From Heligmosomoides polygyrus polygyrus (taxonomy: Eukaryota; Nematoda; Chromadorea; Rhabditida; Heligmosomidae): a DNA stretch of 64,000 nt. The notes beneath the pieces were generated by a model. That model was not told where the DNA came from and did no database searches. It worked only from the letters and a program-made list of their open reading frames with translations. The stretch lies in contig OX377206.1 of the NCBI GenBank assembly GCA_947396885.1, positions 10,904,778 to 10,968,777 of the forward strand. The letters run 5' to 3'. Positions 10,850-20,925 of this stretch are shown here, piece after piece. The translations under genes and the position numbers were made by a program. The stretch's first letter is position 1; each line of letters begins with the position of its first letter.

Positions 10850-11450
10850 CCTTCACTGGACCCCCTTAACTGGTCCCTTATTACTGGTTCCCCTTTATTG
10901 TCAGCCCTTTTCCGGTTCACCCTTCACTGGTCCCCCTCCCCCTTCGTCGGTCCCTACTACTGCTCCCACCTTCACTGGACCTCCCCTTACTGCTCCCACC
11001 TTCACTGGACCTCCCTTTACTGGTACCCACCTAGTCCCCTTCATTGGACCCCTCCCCTTCACCTTGTCCCCTCTTCATTGGTCAACGTTCTACCGGTCCC
11101 CCTTCATCGGACTCCTCCCTCCCCTCGTTCACCGGTTCCCCTTCACTGGACCCTCCCCCTCCTTCACCGTTCCACCCTTCACTGGACCACTTCCCCTCCC
11201 CCCCCCCTCTTCACCGGTCCCCATTACTGGTCCCTTCTTCACCGGTCCCACTTCACTGGACCCCTCCCCCCTCCTTCACCGATTCCCCCTTCACTGGATC
11301 CCCCCCCCCCCCACACACACATACACCAGTCCCCATTGCTGGTGCACCCCTTCACTGGTCCCTCCTTTATTGGTCAACCATTTACCGGTCCCCCTTACTG
11401 AGACCCCATCCTTCACCGGTCCCCCATTACTGGTCCCACCTTCACTGGTA
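10850..11450. repeat. CACTGG/ACCGGT minisatellite
   Basis: Dozens of 12-40 bp units built on TTCACTGGTCCC and TTCACCGGTCCC. The three ORFs of 135-179 codons here are repeat read-through in all frames. Confidence 0.9.
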
Positions 11451-11464
11451 ACACGTCGTCTGAA

Positions 11465-12200
11465 TCCGGAACCCTCGCGCGACATCGGTGACACCTCTTC
11501 TGAACCCGGACACCTGTTGAGCAACGTCGGTGACATGTGTTCTCAACCCGAACGTGCTATGCGCGACATCGATGACACGTTGTGTGAATCCGGAACCCCT
11601 TGAGCGACATCGTTGACACCTCTTCTCGACCCAAACACCCACTGCGCGACATGGGTGAACGAACTATGAACCCGGACGCCTGTTGAATGACGTCGGTAAC
11701 ATGCATTCTCAACCCCGACGTCCTGTGCGCGACATCGTTGACACCTCTTCTGGACCCAAACACCCACTGCGCGACATGGGTGAACGAATTATGAGCCCGG
11801 ACGCCTGTTGAATGACGTCGGTAACATGCATTCTCAACCCCGACGTCCTGTGCGCGACATCGTTGACACCTCTTCTGGACCCAAACACCCACTGCGCGAC
11901 ATGGGTGAACGAATTATGAACCCGGACGCGTGTTGAATGACGTCGGTAACATGCATTCTCAACCCCGACGTCCTGTGCGCGACATCGTTGACACCTCTTC
12001 TGGACCCGAACACCCACTGCGCGATATGGGTGACACGAATTATGAACCCGAACGCCTGTTGAGTGACGTCGGTGACACCTCTTCTGATTCAGACACTTGC
12101 TTTCACGACGTCGATGACACATGTTCGGAACTCGGACACCCTTTGCGTGACATCGGCGACACGTCTTCTGACCCCATTCTCAACACGACGTAGGTGACAT
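11465..12200. repeat. Higher-order tandem array: 125-bp units of three ~42-bp monomers
   Basis: The marker ACTGCGCGA recurs at 11641, 11766, 11891 and 12016, an exact 125-bp period. Each unit holds three related monomers (about 41, 42 and 42 bp) built on GACGTCGGTGACACCTCTTC-like sequence. Flanking monomers (11465-11640 and 12060-12200) are not in the higher-order register. Confidence 0.9.
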
Positions 12201-12489
12201 CTTGTCTGAACCCGGATGGCTGTTACTCGACGTTTACGAAAGGTCAGATGGACAGACGGACGAACAGACGGAAGGAAAGACACAACCGCTTACTCTTTTA
12301 TATATAGTGGGATATTTGCAGGTAAATGTGCGGACAACTCTAGAGTAGGTGAAATCCATGTACACTGCACAAAGAGCAACGTGAACAGCAAACGAGAGAC
12401 CTCAACAGCCCAGTGCTCAACAGCGTGACGTATTCTTTGCAGGAAAGGGAAAACATCGTTGAAAAAACAAGGAGAAGTGAGATATTTTG

Positions 12490-12790
12490 ATAAAGGATAA
12501 AGGATAAAGGACGGCGTTACTCAATCCCTTTTGGGATGCGCCAGCGCATTCTACTTCTACGGGATGTCGTGGAGGCGACATGAATGCGTATATGGCCATA
12601 CAATGACTTGCGGTGGTCAGCCGATGAACAAGTCAGCGCTTTATCCTTCCCAGACAAGTCTGGTACCAATTCACCGACCCCGGAGGGATGGAAGGCTTGG
12701 TTGGCCTGGGCGGGAAATCCGAACCAGGAACCTGGTATCGGGTGCACGCGACAGTCGCGCCTCCTCCGACTGCGCTACACGCGCCCATAT
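12490..12790 (-). mobile_element. SINE-A copy
   Basis: Near full-length reverse-strand copy. (GATAAAG)n tail at 12490, head ending CTGCGCTACACGCGCCC at 12785. It lies between the two facing minisatellite elements. Confidence 0.85.
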
Positions 12791-13347
12791 ATATTTTATT
12801 ATATTTTATTATATTTTTTATATATTCATATTTTGATATGAAGCAATAATTAAGGACTGAGGACTTGATTAGTGGAGCAAGTATTGATGGAAAAGAGCAG
12901 CGGCCCGCTAATTAATGCAGGTCACAATCGAAAACGGCTCCGGCGATCAAATTAGTAGGTCCGACAACTCCACCATCAACGTCTGCTGTAGGAAGAAGAG
13001 AGACAATGAGGGTTTTTGGTGTTTAACAGGTAACTAAACAGAACTTCGTAAAAATAAAGGATAGGAGCATCAATGGTTAGCAAGAAAAAGGAATACGGAA
13101 AACATGATCAATATGAGCAGAAAAATTGAAACAAATAGAAAAAACGAATCAGGAATAGAGAACGCAAGAACACACCAACAACAACATGTTCACTTATATG
13201 AAGTCGAGGCATGACAGAACTCTGGATTAGAGGCTAAGGAGAACGAGAGACTAAAATGCTGCTTCTATAATAGGTGATGTCAGCGAGGCGTAGTGTTGAA
13301 ATTATGTCTACACTCTTGAACATTTTTCGAAAAACGTATAGGTATAG
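12791..13347. other. No gene; AT-rich spacer
   Basis: Starts with a (TATTTTAT)n run at 12790-12835. Otherwise nothing is recognised. Confidence 0.5.
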
Positions 13348-13546
13348 CTGTCATAACGATGTTTTGTTGCGATCAAAACTTCTAGCGCCAGGCGGGACTC
13401 GAACCCGCACTTCCCTCTAACCGAGCGGGAATGCTCTACGCCACGCGCTAGAAGTTTTTACCGCAACAAAACCACGCTATGACAGCTCACAATTTCGATA
13501 CCAGCCTCTTGAGGCTTAAAGAAACTGATTTGAATCGTTTCTATCA
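13348..13546 (-). repeat. tRNA-like module in a palindromic frame, minus orientation
   Basis: 13391-13452 reads on the reverse strand as a tRNA-like sequence with a perfect T stem-loop (GCGGG-TTCGAGT-CCCGC). Inverted flanks (AGCTGTCATAACG near 13347, CGCTATGACAGCT near 13487) surround it. The anticodon loop is too long and the acceptor pairing poor, so no amino acid is assigned. The right flank to 13546 is repeated directly at 13728-13822. Confidence 0.6.
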
Positions 13547-13658
13547 AGACCATCAGCTTAACTGGTTCCATGCTGAAATCAGCGGCCGGATCATTCCGGA
13601 TACGGGTGAGTGCTGATCGGTCCCACGAGGTGTAGATGTTGCGTTCGATCAAACGGCG

Positions 13659-13822
13659 CCGGTGGTGTAATGGCGCAGAGCATTCCCGCCCGGTTAGAGG
13701 GAGGTGCGAGTTCGAGTCCCGCTTGGCGCTAGAAGTTTTGATCGCAACAAAACATCGTTATGACAGCTCACAACCTCGATACCAGCCACGTAAGGCTTAA
13801 AAAAAACTGATTTGAATCGTTT
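13659..13822 (+). repeat. tRNA-like module, plus orientation, with the same right flank
   Basis: GCGCCGG pairs over 7 bp (two GU) with TTGGCGC, box B is GAGTTCGAGTCCC, and TTTT follows shortly after. The flank after it is a direct copy of 13447-13546, yet the tRNA-like core is inverted relative to the left copy. The anticodon loop cannot be closed at 7 nt. Confidence 0.6.
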
Positions 13823-14334
13823 ATAGGTATAGGTTTATAAGTATATAAGATTTTGGTGACTCTAATAGCCCCGGAGGCAACATTTGTAACCATCGAGCAC
13901 CTCGGTAAAAAAGAACTAAAAACATTTTCACGTCGTTTCCTCTTTGTATTGGGATGCTTATTTGATAGTTCGAGTTATTTCTAGCCAGGCTCTGATAGAT
14001 ACTCCATTTTATTAACGGACCTAATTATGAATAGTGATAAAGAATGCTTTAGTATCTTTTTTCAGTAATATTTGTTTTATGGTAAGCATATAGCATAATC
14101 CAATTTCCTCGTTTCTAAGAGAGGTAGAAAAAAATGGAGAAAAGAAGATGAGAAGGGAGAGGAAAAAACATCTGCTGATATCTAAGCACTAACTAATCAA
14201 TCCAGTTACTGCAGGAATTTAGATAGATTGTAAGCTTCTTTAAGCTATACTGCTTTTTTTGCGCGGCTCTGTTGTGTTGTGTTAATAGTGTGTTTTTTGG
14301 CGAGTTATTTAGTTACCGTTGATTACATAAAAAA
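13823..14334. other. No feature recognised
   Basis: AT-rich, no coding or repeat family recognised. Confidence 0.5.
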
Positions 14335-15596
14335 ATCCTACTATATATAAGCGAGAACGGTCGTTTGTCTCTGGGTGAGTTTGTTTGCACAGAAGTGCTG
14401 GGGGAGTGTGTTGGGAGGAAGTGTGGGGAAGGGGGGGGGGGGGGGGGAGGAGGTTGCAGTTGTCACCAGTTTGTCAACTGTTGTAGTTGTCGACGGGCGT
14501 CCATGTTCAGGCGACATGTCACCGATGTCGCGCAAAGGACGTTCAGGTTGAGAAGAGGTGTCACCGATGTCGCGCAATGCAGGTCCGGCTTGAGAAGATG
14601 TCACCGACGTCGTTCAACAGGCCACCGGGTTTAGAAGAGGTGTCACCAATGTCGCGAAGGGCCTTCCAGATTCAGATGACGTGTCACCGATGTCGCGCAA
14701 AGCACGTTCGGGTTGAGAACACATGTCACTGACGTTGTTCAACAGGCCACCGGGTTTGGAAGAGGTGTCACCGCTGTCGCGCGAGGATTCCGGATTCAGA
14801 CGACGTGATACCAGTGAAGGTGGGACCAGTAATTGGGGACCGGTGAAGGATGGGGTTCCAGTAAGGGGGAGCGGTAAAGGGTTGACCAATAAAGGAGAGA
14901 CCAGTGAAGGTGAGACCAGCAATTGGGCCGGTAAGGGGGGGGGGGAAGCAGCGAAGGGGACCGGTAAGGGGGGGGGGGGAAGCAGCGAAGGGGACCGGTG
15001 AGGGGGGGAGTGGTCCAGTGAAGGGTGGGCCGGTGAATTAGGGGGAGGGGTCCAGTGAAAGGGGGACGGTATAATGTTGACCAGTGAAGAGGGGACCAGT
15101 TGAAGGGGGGACCGCTGAGGAAGGGACCAGCAATGGGCACCGGTGAGGTAGTGGGGGGGGGGGGGAAGGCGCCAGTGAAGGGGGACCGGAAAAGGGTTGA
15201 TGAGTTAAAAGGGGACCAGTGAGGGTGGGACCAGTAATGGGGATCGGTGAAGGATAGGATAACCAGCGAAGAGGGAAAAGGGAGGTCCAGTGAAGGTGGT
15301 TGCAGTAGTAGGGACCGACGAAGGGGAGGGGGACCAGTGAAGGGTGAACCGGAAAAGGGCTAACAATAAAGGGGAACCAGTGATAAGGGACCAGTTAAAG
15401 GGGGTCCAGTGAAAGTGGTGGGCCTGCTTTGTCCTATTCCGCTATACCATTCTATATAGCAAAACCAGTTTTTTAATGAATGAGAGAAGGCCTAAAGAGG
15501 AGAAGAAGACGTTCGGGGTGTTCTATACTCCGGGTTTGGGGCGAAGCCCCAACCAGACGTTTGGCGGCCGGCAGGCCGTTGAACGTCTGGTAAATA
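14335..15596 (+). mobile_element. Helitron-like or foldback element with internal minisatellites, copy 2
   Basis: Begins CCTACTATATATAAGCGAGA and ends with the GGGGCGAAGCCCC stem-loop plus the CAGACGTTTGG...AACGTCTGG hairpin. Inside are reverse-oriented 42-bp monomers (14490-14800), then the CCAGTGAAGG minisatellite (14810-15410). With copy 1 it forms a 4.9 kb inverted repeat enclosing about 2 kb. The ORFs are read-through. Confidence 0.65.
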
Positions 15597-16376
15597 GATA
15601 TTGGAAGCGGTACTTAATACGATGACTCAATGTAGGCAGCAAAACCGGTTACTTAAGATCGAGACTCCCCTTTAAAGACCTTAAAGCAAAAAAAACAACT
15701 AAATCGCTGTCTATGCGTCTGTAGGGAAGAATATCAAGTTAAAAACTTTAAGCCTTTCTTGATAACTTGAGTTCGCCTTCATATCGCTAGAGATGGATAC
15801 ACATTGCGAAATAGAGTTTTGTTAAAAATCTTCTGAATCTTCTCAATTGTTGTCTCGGTTGTTTAAGGAACGGCTCCATACCTCGTAGATTATTGCAATG
15901 TAGGGATCACATACGTTTTATAATACTAGTCAGTATGGAGCTGTCATTGCAATTTATAATTCTATAAGTGAAAGGCATAATATCAACAAAAAAAAACGAT
16001 TACGGTAAAAAGGCGGTAAATGCCGTAATCTTGTGTTATGTGAATAAATATGGCCAGTGTTCAAAATCTGTAGATTTCCAGGTTTTTACCTTACCTTGTG
16101 AAAATAATTGTGAGAAAGAAGGGGCTCGTGTGATTCGATGGAGCACGGCATAGCTGCTATAATTCTGTAACTCCTAGCGATCAGCTGTTGGTGATTTTTT
16201 CAGAGAAGCAGAAGGCTAATATCCCTTCGTCAAAATTGAAGCGCCCCTAGCTTATGGCTCTACAAGTAATCTTAAGTAGTCAAAACTTTTGTTCAAAAAA
16301 CTCCTGCAACAAAAAACTCACTAGAAAAATTATAGTCAAATTTATTTAATTATCATAGTTTTGGATGAGATCCTGA
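15597..16376. other. No feature recognised
   Basis: AT-rich; one 61-codon ORF (15968-16153) without family resemblance. Confidence 0.5.
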
Positions 16377-16455
16377 TAAAAGGATAAAAGGATAAAGGAC
16401 GGCTTTACTCAATCCTTTTTGGGATGCGCCACGCATTCTACTTCTTCGGGATGTC
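16377..16455 (-). mobile_element. SINE-A tail, cut by the assembly gap
   Basis: GATAAAAGGATAAAGGACGG tail followed by the ATGCGCCACGCATTCTACTTC block. The rest is lost in the gap. Confidence 0.75.
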
Positions 16456-16655
16456 NNNNNNNNNNNNNNNNNNNNNNNNNNNNNNNNNNNNNNNNNNNNN
16501 NNNNNNNNNNNNNNNNNNNNNNNNNNNNNNNNNNNNNNNNNNNNNNNNNNNNNNNNNNNNNNNNNNNNNNNNNNNNNNNNNNNNNNNNNNNNNNNNNNNN
16601 NNNNNNNNNNNNNNNNNNNNNNNNNNNNNNNNNNNNNNNNNNNNNNNNNNNNNNN
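16456..16655. other. Assembly gap of 200 N
   Basis: Exactly 200 undetermined bases, probably a placeholder of arbitrary size. ORFs drawn through it are meaningless. Confidence 0.99.
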
Positions 16656-17290
16656 CAACTGCGGTCTCGCAAAGGCATCTTGGGGCAGCGACGTATACTC
16701 TGACCCATTTGGTGAAATTGCCGAAAGAGCGAGCGCAGAGCCTGTATGAATTCACGTCAGAAAATTCTAATTCAGAAAATAACAGCCTTTCGGATTTCAC
16801 ATAAGGAAATACATGAGGAAATAGGACACTCGGGATATTGTTGCTAAATTGTTAGACCTTTACGACAGGGTTTTAAGCGAAACTTTAGCTGTGCCTAAGT
16901 TTCGACTTAGATGCTGTTATCGAAGGGAAATGAAGCTGGCACAAATAAATTTGGGCCCAGCTCTCGGTTTAGCTTCATGTATCAGACTTCAAATTTCTAC
17001 TTGTACTGCTAAGAAAAAGGGGTTGAAGATAAGAGAAAAAGTGACTATAAAATTTTTAAGACCCAATGTTGTTATAGTTCTACCACGGTTACATGATTAA
17101 CGCTGTGACCTTTTTCGATTCTCATCGAGTGAGTAGCGGCGCAAATAGGGTTGGGGGGGGGGGGGGGGGAGGGTTCACCTCCTAAAAAGTGTCACTAACA
17201 TAAAAACAAATAGAAGAGACACACTGATAGTAAAGAATAGGTACAAACAATGCTAGAGCTCTGTTCTGTGCTCTCCTCCGCTGACGCTGT
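16656..17290. other. No gene supported
   Basis: An 83-codon ORF (16849-17100) has no recognisable domain. A G run lies at 17153-17169. Confidence 0.45.
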
Positions 17291-17500
17291 GGAGAGCACA
17301 GATTTGGGCAAGGAAAGGGACTCCAGGGTGTGGCTCGAGTGACGCTCCCGTGTTAAAATTGCCTAGATCCTGGAGTTCCTTCCCTTGCCCAATTCGAAAG
17401 CATATAAAACACGGTTTTGTAATCGAAACAAGGAGATTAGACTGTATGTACCTACCCGCCGCGGCTGGCCATGGTGACCCCCCCCCCCCCCCCGACCCCA
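17291..17500. repeat. Inverted repeat with C-run
   Basis: GGCAAGGAAAGGGACTCCAGG near 17308 is repeated inverted as CCTGGAGTTCCTTCCCTTGCC ending near 17392. A 17-base C run follows at 17477. A related block lies near 9550. Confidence 0.6.
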
Positions 17501-17642
17501 TCTGCGCCTGGGTAGCTCCTAATATCCCTCTTCAGGTTTTGGCATAGATGGAAAAGAGCTTATAAAACTGTCTCACTGGAGGAACAGTGTAGGTGGTAGC
17601 GCGCCGAGGTGCAGTCGCTGCCCAATTTTGTATTCCTAGGTA

Positions 17643-18044
17643 GTAGACATTGGATCCGACACCGATTCGGATAATTCGAAATTCGTCATTTTTTCAAATC
17701 CGGTTAAAAGGGTCATGCGAATAATAACATTTTTGAAAAGAGCCTGATCTTGGAATGATTCAGATAAGAGTAGCTTTAACAACAAGGATTTTCCGATGAT
17801 TCATAATCGATTTGCCCTCGGGTCTCACATCGGATATTGGAATCGGATGGGACATCAAATTTTTGATCAAACTCAGTTATCTAAACCATACTAAAACCCG
17901 ATCCGTTGAAAATAACCCCTATCTGAATTGCCCTAACATTCTAGCCTTTCAAAAATGTCATTATTCGCACACTCCTTTTAACCAATGTTTGAAAAAGAAT
18001 GACGGATCCGAGTTATACGAAACAGCGTCGGATCCAACGTCTAC
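17643..18044. mobile_element. 402-bp TIR element with TA target duplication
   Basis: 18-bp inverted ends (GTAGACATTGGATCCGAC / GTCGGATCCAACGTCTAC, one mismatch) are flanked by TA on both sides, as for Tc1/mariner MITEs. It lacks a transposase. The same end sequence recurs at 18964-18981. Confidence 0.75.
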
Positions 18045-18717
18045 TATAGGTAGCAGTCTTCCCCTCCCCGGGGCCCGGGGTCATTTAGCTCACACCGGGC
18101 ATCAAACAAACAACAATGTTAAAATACACAACAAAACAATGAAAATAAAGCACAACGCACAAAGCAATAGGAAAGACTCACTTTTTTCTCCGCTCGAGCG
18201 AGAAGGCGGAAGAGCGAGCTGATCTGAAAAGAAACAGTTAGGGCATGAGTAACAGAAAACTGTTAGAAAATAAGTAACGAAACAGGAATTGGTTATGTTT
18301 AGAAGCCAGGAATACGCAAAGCAGCTTGGAGTGCATCACTTTGAGTTAAGTGGTTATATGCCCTGGTAGCAAGACACACGAACGCCCAGTTACATCACAA
18401 TTGGCCTAGATCAGTTCACCAGTGGAGTAGAACACACCTGTGCGATGTGAAATATGTCGTCTGGCTTCATTACAAAGTGAGCCCCACCCCAGAGCGACTT
18501 TGCGCCTCCAGAACAAACAAAAATCAGCACTAGACCCGCACGAGCCACTTCCTGCTCTATAATGACCTGGCAAGGCACAGCGAAGCCTTGTAAAGGGCAA
18601 TGAAACGATTACGAAACGTCCTGCAAGGAATTTCTCGAGCTCTGAGAGAATTCCCGCCAAATGATTGCAAAACCTTCCCGAAAATGTCAACGGCGCAGAG
18701 TTTGGCAGCAGGGCGCG
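18045..18717. other. No gene recognised
   Basis: Contains a GC palindrome CCCCGGGGCCCGGGG near 18064. Otherwise unremarkable. Confidence 0.5.
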
Positions 18718-18981
18718 CTAACCTCCTATTATCCGATTTTTATCCGATTTTATCCGAATCATTGCGTTTTTCAAAACCCCGGATCTTCGGATGATTCAGA
18801 TGAGGGCAATTTTGAAAACCCCGGATCTTCGGATGATTCAGATGAGGGCAATTTTGAAAACCCCGGATCTTCGGATGATTCAGATAGCGCCATTTTCGCT
18901 CGAGCCGGATTTCGGATAATCCGAAACCGGATAAATCCGGCCGGATATCCGAAAATGCATGATTCGGATCCCATGTCTACT
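18718..18981. repeat. TIR-element remnant with 42-bp tandem repeat
   Basis: About 2.8 near-identical 42-bp units (CCCCGGATCTTCGGATGATT...) run from 18775 to 18885, flanked by TTATCCG motifs. The block ends at 18981 with the GTAGACAT-type terminus of the 17643 element, directly against the mariner fragment. Confidence 0.75.
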
Positions 18982-19485
18982 GTCCACCCACTGTGCCGAT
19001 CGTCTCCTGTTGTCGTACATTATCCATTTCTCGTCACAGGTTACGATGCGATCAAGGAATGGGTCCGTTTCGTTCCGTAGAAGCAGTGCGGACGAGATCT
19101 CATATCGTCGATTTCTTTGCTCCTCAGACAGCTGGTGAGGCACCCACCTTTCCAGCTTTTTGGTCTTTCCAATTTCCTTCAGATGCCGGGCAGCTGTGTT
19201 GTGACTGACGCCAAGAACCTTCGCTATCTCCCTGGTACCTTTGTGTGGATCCTTCTCTACCACATCTCTCAGCTTGTCCTCATCAACATCACTATGCCTC
19301 CCACGACCTTCATACCCTTCCAAGCTCTCATCTCCATTCCGGAACTTCTGATACCAACGATACGCCGTCCGAATTGTGGAACATCCTTGACCGAATGCGG
19401 CATTGATCTTCTCGTCCGCCTCCTTAGCTGTAGTACCCAGCTTGAATTCATACAAGTAAATGCCTCGGATTACCCTTTTGTCCAT
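18982..19485 (-). pseudogene. Mariner transposase, N-terminal half
   Basis: An open frame of about 168 residues from the ATG at 19485. It holds the mariner N-terminal HTH region (YLYEFKLG, then AYRWYQKFRNGDESL), the second HTH (REIAKVLGVSHNTAARHLKE), the linker (WVPHQLSE) and the start of the catalytic domain with the first aspartate in VTCDEKW. It stops abruptly after QWVD at the border with the 18718 element, so the other two catalytic acidic residues are missing. About half the usual ~340 residues. The frame is unusually intact, suggesting a young insertion truncated recently. Confidence 0.85.
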
Positions 19486-19793
19486 CTGCAAAAAAGTCAA
19501 TAAAACTCTAAAGTTTTCCCACTTTTACATAAAAAATTTGGTACTCTCCGGTAGAGCAAAGTTTGCGCTTCTAAATGATATGCCACTTGTTACGGTTTGT
19601 TCTTGATCAAACGCGTAAAGATGCGCCAAAAAATGGCGCGAGCCAGTGCCATTTAATTCGTTACAACCTAATATTACGTTCGATTGCCATCCAAAAGGAG
19701 CGCTAGGGAGTTTGTGAACGTCTTCCGTCTGTGTTATACACCTTCGATCGGGTGCACTATAAGGAAAGTAATGCGAGGTGTTAGGGATCGTCT
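19486..19793. other. No feature recognised
   Basis: Spacer between the mariner fragment and the MITE nest. Confidence 0.4.
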
Positions 19794-19920
19794 AGGGCTC
19801 GTTTAGTGTGCGCAGGACGCGCGACGCGATGCCATGTGAGGTGGCCGAATCGATCAATCGAGTCGCTCGATCAATTTGGCCACTACGCATGCATCGCGTC
19901 GCGCGTCGCGCGCACACTAA

Positions 19921-20056
19921 GGCCTTTGTCATACCATCGTTCACCCCGAGCGACGCCCAATGATATGCACTCATATCGATTCCATCGCGCCGCCCGATCG
20001 ATATGGGAGCATATCGTTAGGCGTCGCTCGGGGTGAGCGATGGTATGACAAAGGCC
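19921..20056. mobile_element. 136-bp palindromic MITE with TAA duplication
   Basis: GGCCTTTGTCATACCATCG ends, near-perfect palindrome, flanked by TAA at 918-920 and 057-059. A second copy of identical length is at 27329-27464. The GGCC ends and 3-bp duplication fit PIF/Harbinger-type MITEs. Confidence 0.85.
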
Positions 20057-20070
20057 TAAACGACCCCTTA

Positions 20071-20406
20071 AGGCCCATGCACACTTTTGCGACACCGCGG
20101 CGCGGCAAGTGGGGCGACGACTACCTCCGCGAAATCCGGCGGTCGCGGCGCGGGCGCGTTAGAGCACCGTTTTAGTCAACGGGACCGACGTCCCCGTGGA
20201 CGCGCCGAGCCCCGAGGAATGGTTTGAGCCATTCCAGCCTGCGGCACTCAGCACGGCGTCGCCTGCGATAGCCGTCGCGACAGTCGCAAGAGTGTGCATG
20301 CCCCCTCCCTGCGGCACGTGTCGCAGCATAGGGTCGCGCCGCGGCCGTCGCGGCCCTATGCTTCATCATGGCCGCGCCGCGCCGTCGCAGAAGTGTGCAT
20401 GGGCCT
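20071..20406. mobile_element. 336-bp palindromic MITE with TTA duplication
   Basis: Ends AGGCCCATGCACACTT / AAGTGTGCATGGGCCT, flanked by TTA on both sides. The interior is very CpG-rich. Confidence 0.8.
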
Positions 20407-20766
20407 TTAGTGAGCGCGCGACGCTCGACGTGATGCATGGGCAGTAGCCAAATTGATCGAGCGACGCGATTGATCAACTCGGCCACTACACATGGCATCG
20501 CGTCGCGAGTCGCACGCACACTAAACAAGGCCATAGTGACATCGAGTTGCAAAGAACACGTGGCAGATAATAACGCAGCATTTTCTTTCACCGTCAATAG
20601 GTGGAGCTAGTTCAGTACTGGAACAGGCATGCTCCCTATTACGGCTTTGAGCGAGAATATGCCTGAGAAGCAGGGATGTGCGACATTTCTATTCCCGTGT
20701 TCCGAATTCCGGTCTCCCGCCGTTCTTAGCACTTCCGTTCCGTTCCGTGTTCCGCTTATTTTGAAC

Positions 20767-20925
20767 CGGAAGGCCTTCCATCCTTCTGGAGTCGGTGAAT
20801 TGACATCAAACTTGTCTGGAAAGAACAAGGGAAGAACAGAGCGATGACATGATCATGGGCTGGTCACAGCAGTACATTCTTTGGCCAAATAAGCATTCAA
20901 TTCGCCTCCACGACATCACTTTTCT
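20767..20925 (+). mobile_element. SINE-A, 5'-truncated
   Basis: Starts inside SINE-A (AGGCCTTCCATCC...GGTCGGTGAATTG) and runs to the CGCCTCCACGACATC block. Confidence 0.7.

Larger units (their letters stand above)
10664..12312 (-). mobile_element. Helitron-like or foldback element with internal minisatellites, copy 1
   Basis: The left boundary is a hairpin of CCAGACGTT and AACGTCTGG type with a GGGGCTTCGCCCC stem-loop. The right boundary is a TATATAGTGGG motif near 12300. Between them lie a CACTGG/ACCGGT minisatellite and a 125-bp tandem array. The same termini bound the copies at 14335, 37962 and 57765. One end hairpin plus a TA-rich opposite end fits non-autonomous Helitron-like (HINE) or foldback elements. 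There is no Rep/helicase ORF. Confidence 0.6.
19794..20530. mobile_element. Nest of GC-rich palindromic MITEs
   Basis: At least four elements are stacked. A GTTTAGTGTGCGC-ended element (19794 to about 20067) is interrupted by the 136-bp element at 19921-20056. A 336-bp element follows at 20071-20406, then a second GTGAGCGCGCGACGC-type element to about 20530. All are palindromic with CG-rich arms. The ORFs on both strands are read-through. Confidence 0.75.

Noticed and set aside
10898..11603. Three overlapping ORFs of 135-179 codons rich in Pro, His, Thr, Trp
   Set aside because: All three frames are open only because the 12-40 bp minisatellite lacks stops. The proteins are repeat translations.
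11641..12140. CRISPR-like spaced repeats
   Set aside because: The units are contiguous 42/125-bp monomers without unique spacers, inside a eukaryotic transposon.
13391..13733. Functional tRNA genes
   Set aside because: The anticodon loop cannot be closed at 7 nt in either copy and the left acceptor stem is mismatched.
16353..16804. ORFs crossing the N run
   Set aside because: They consist mostly of undetermined bases.
20172..20597. 141-codon Ala/Arg-rich ORF
   Set aside because: It lies in CpG-rich palindromic MITEs; the opposite strand is equally open.
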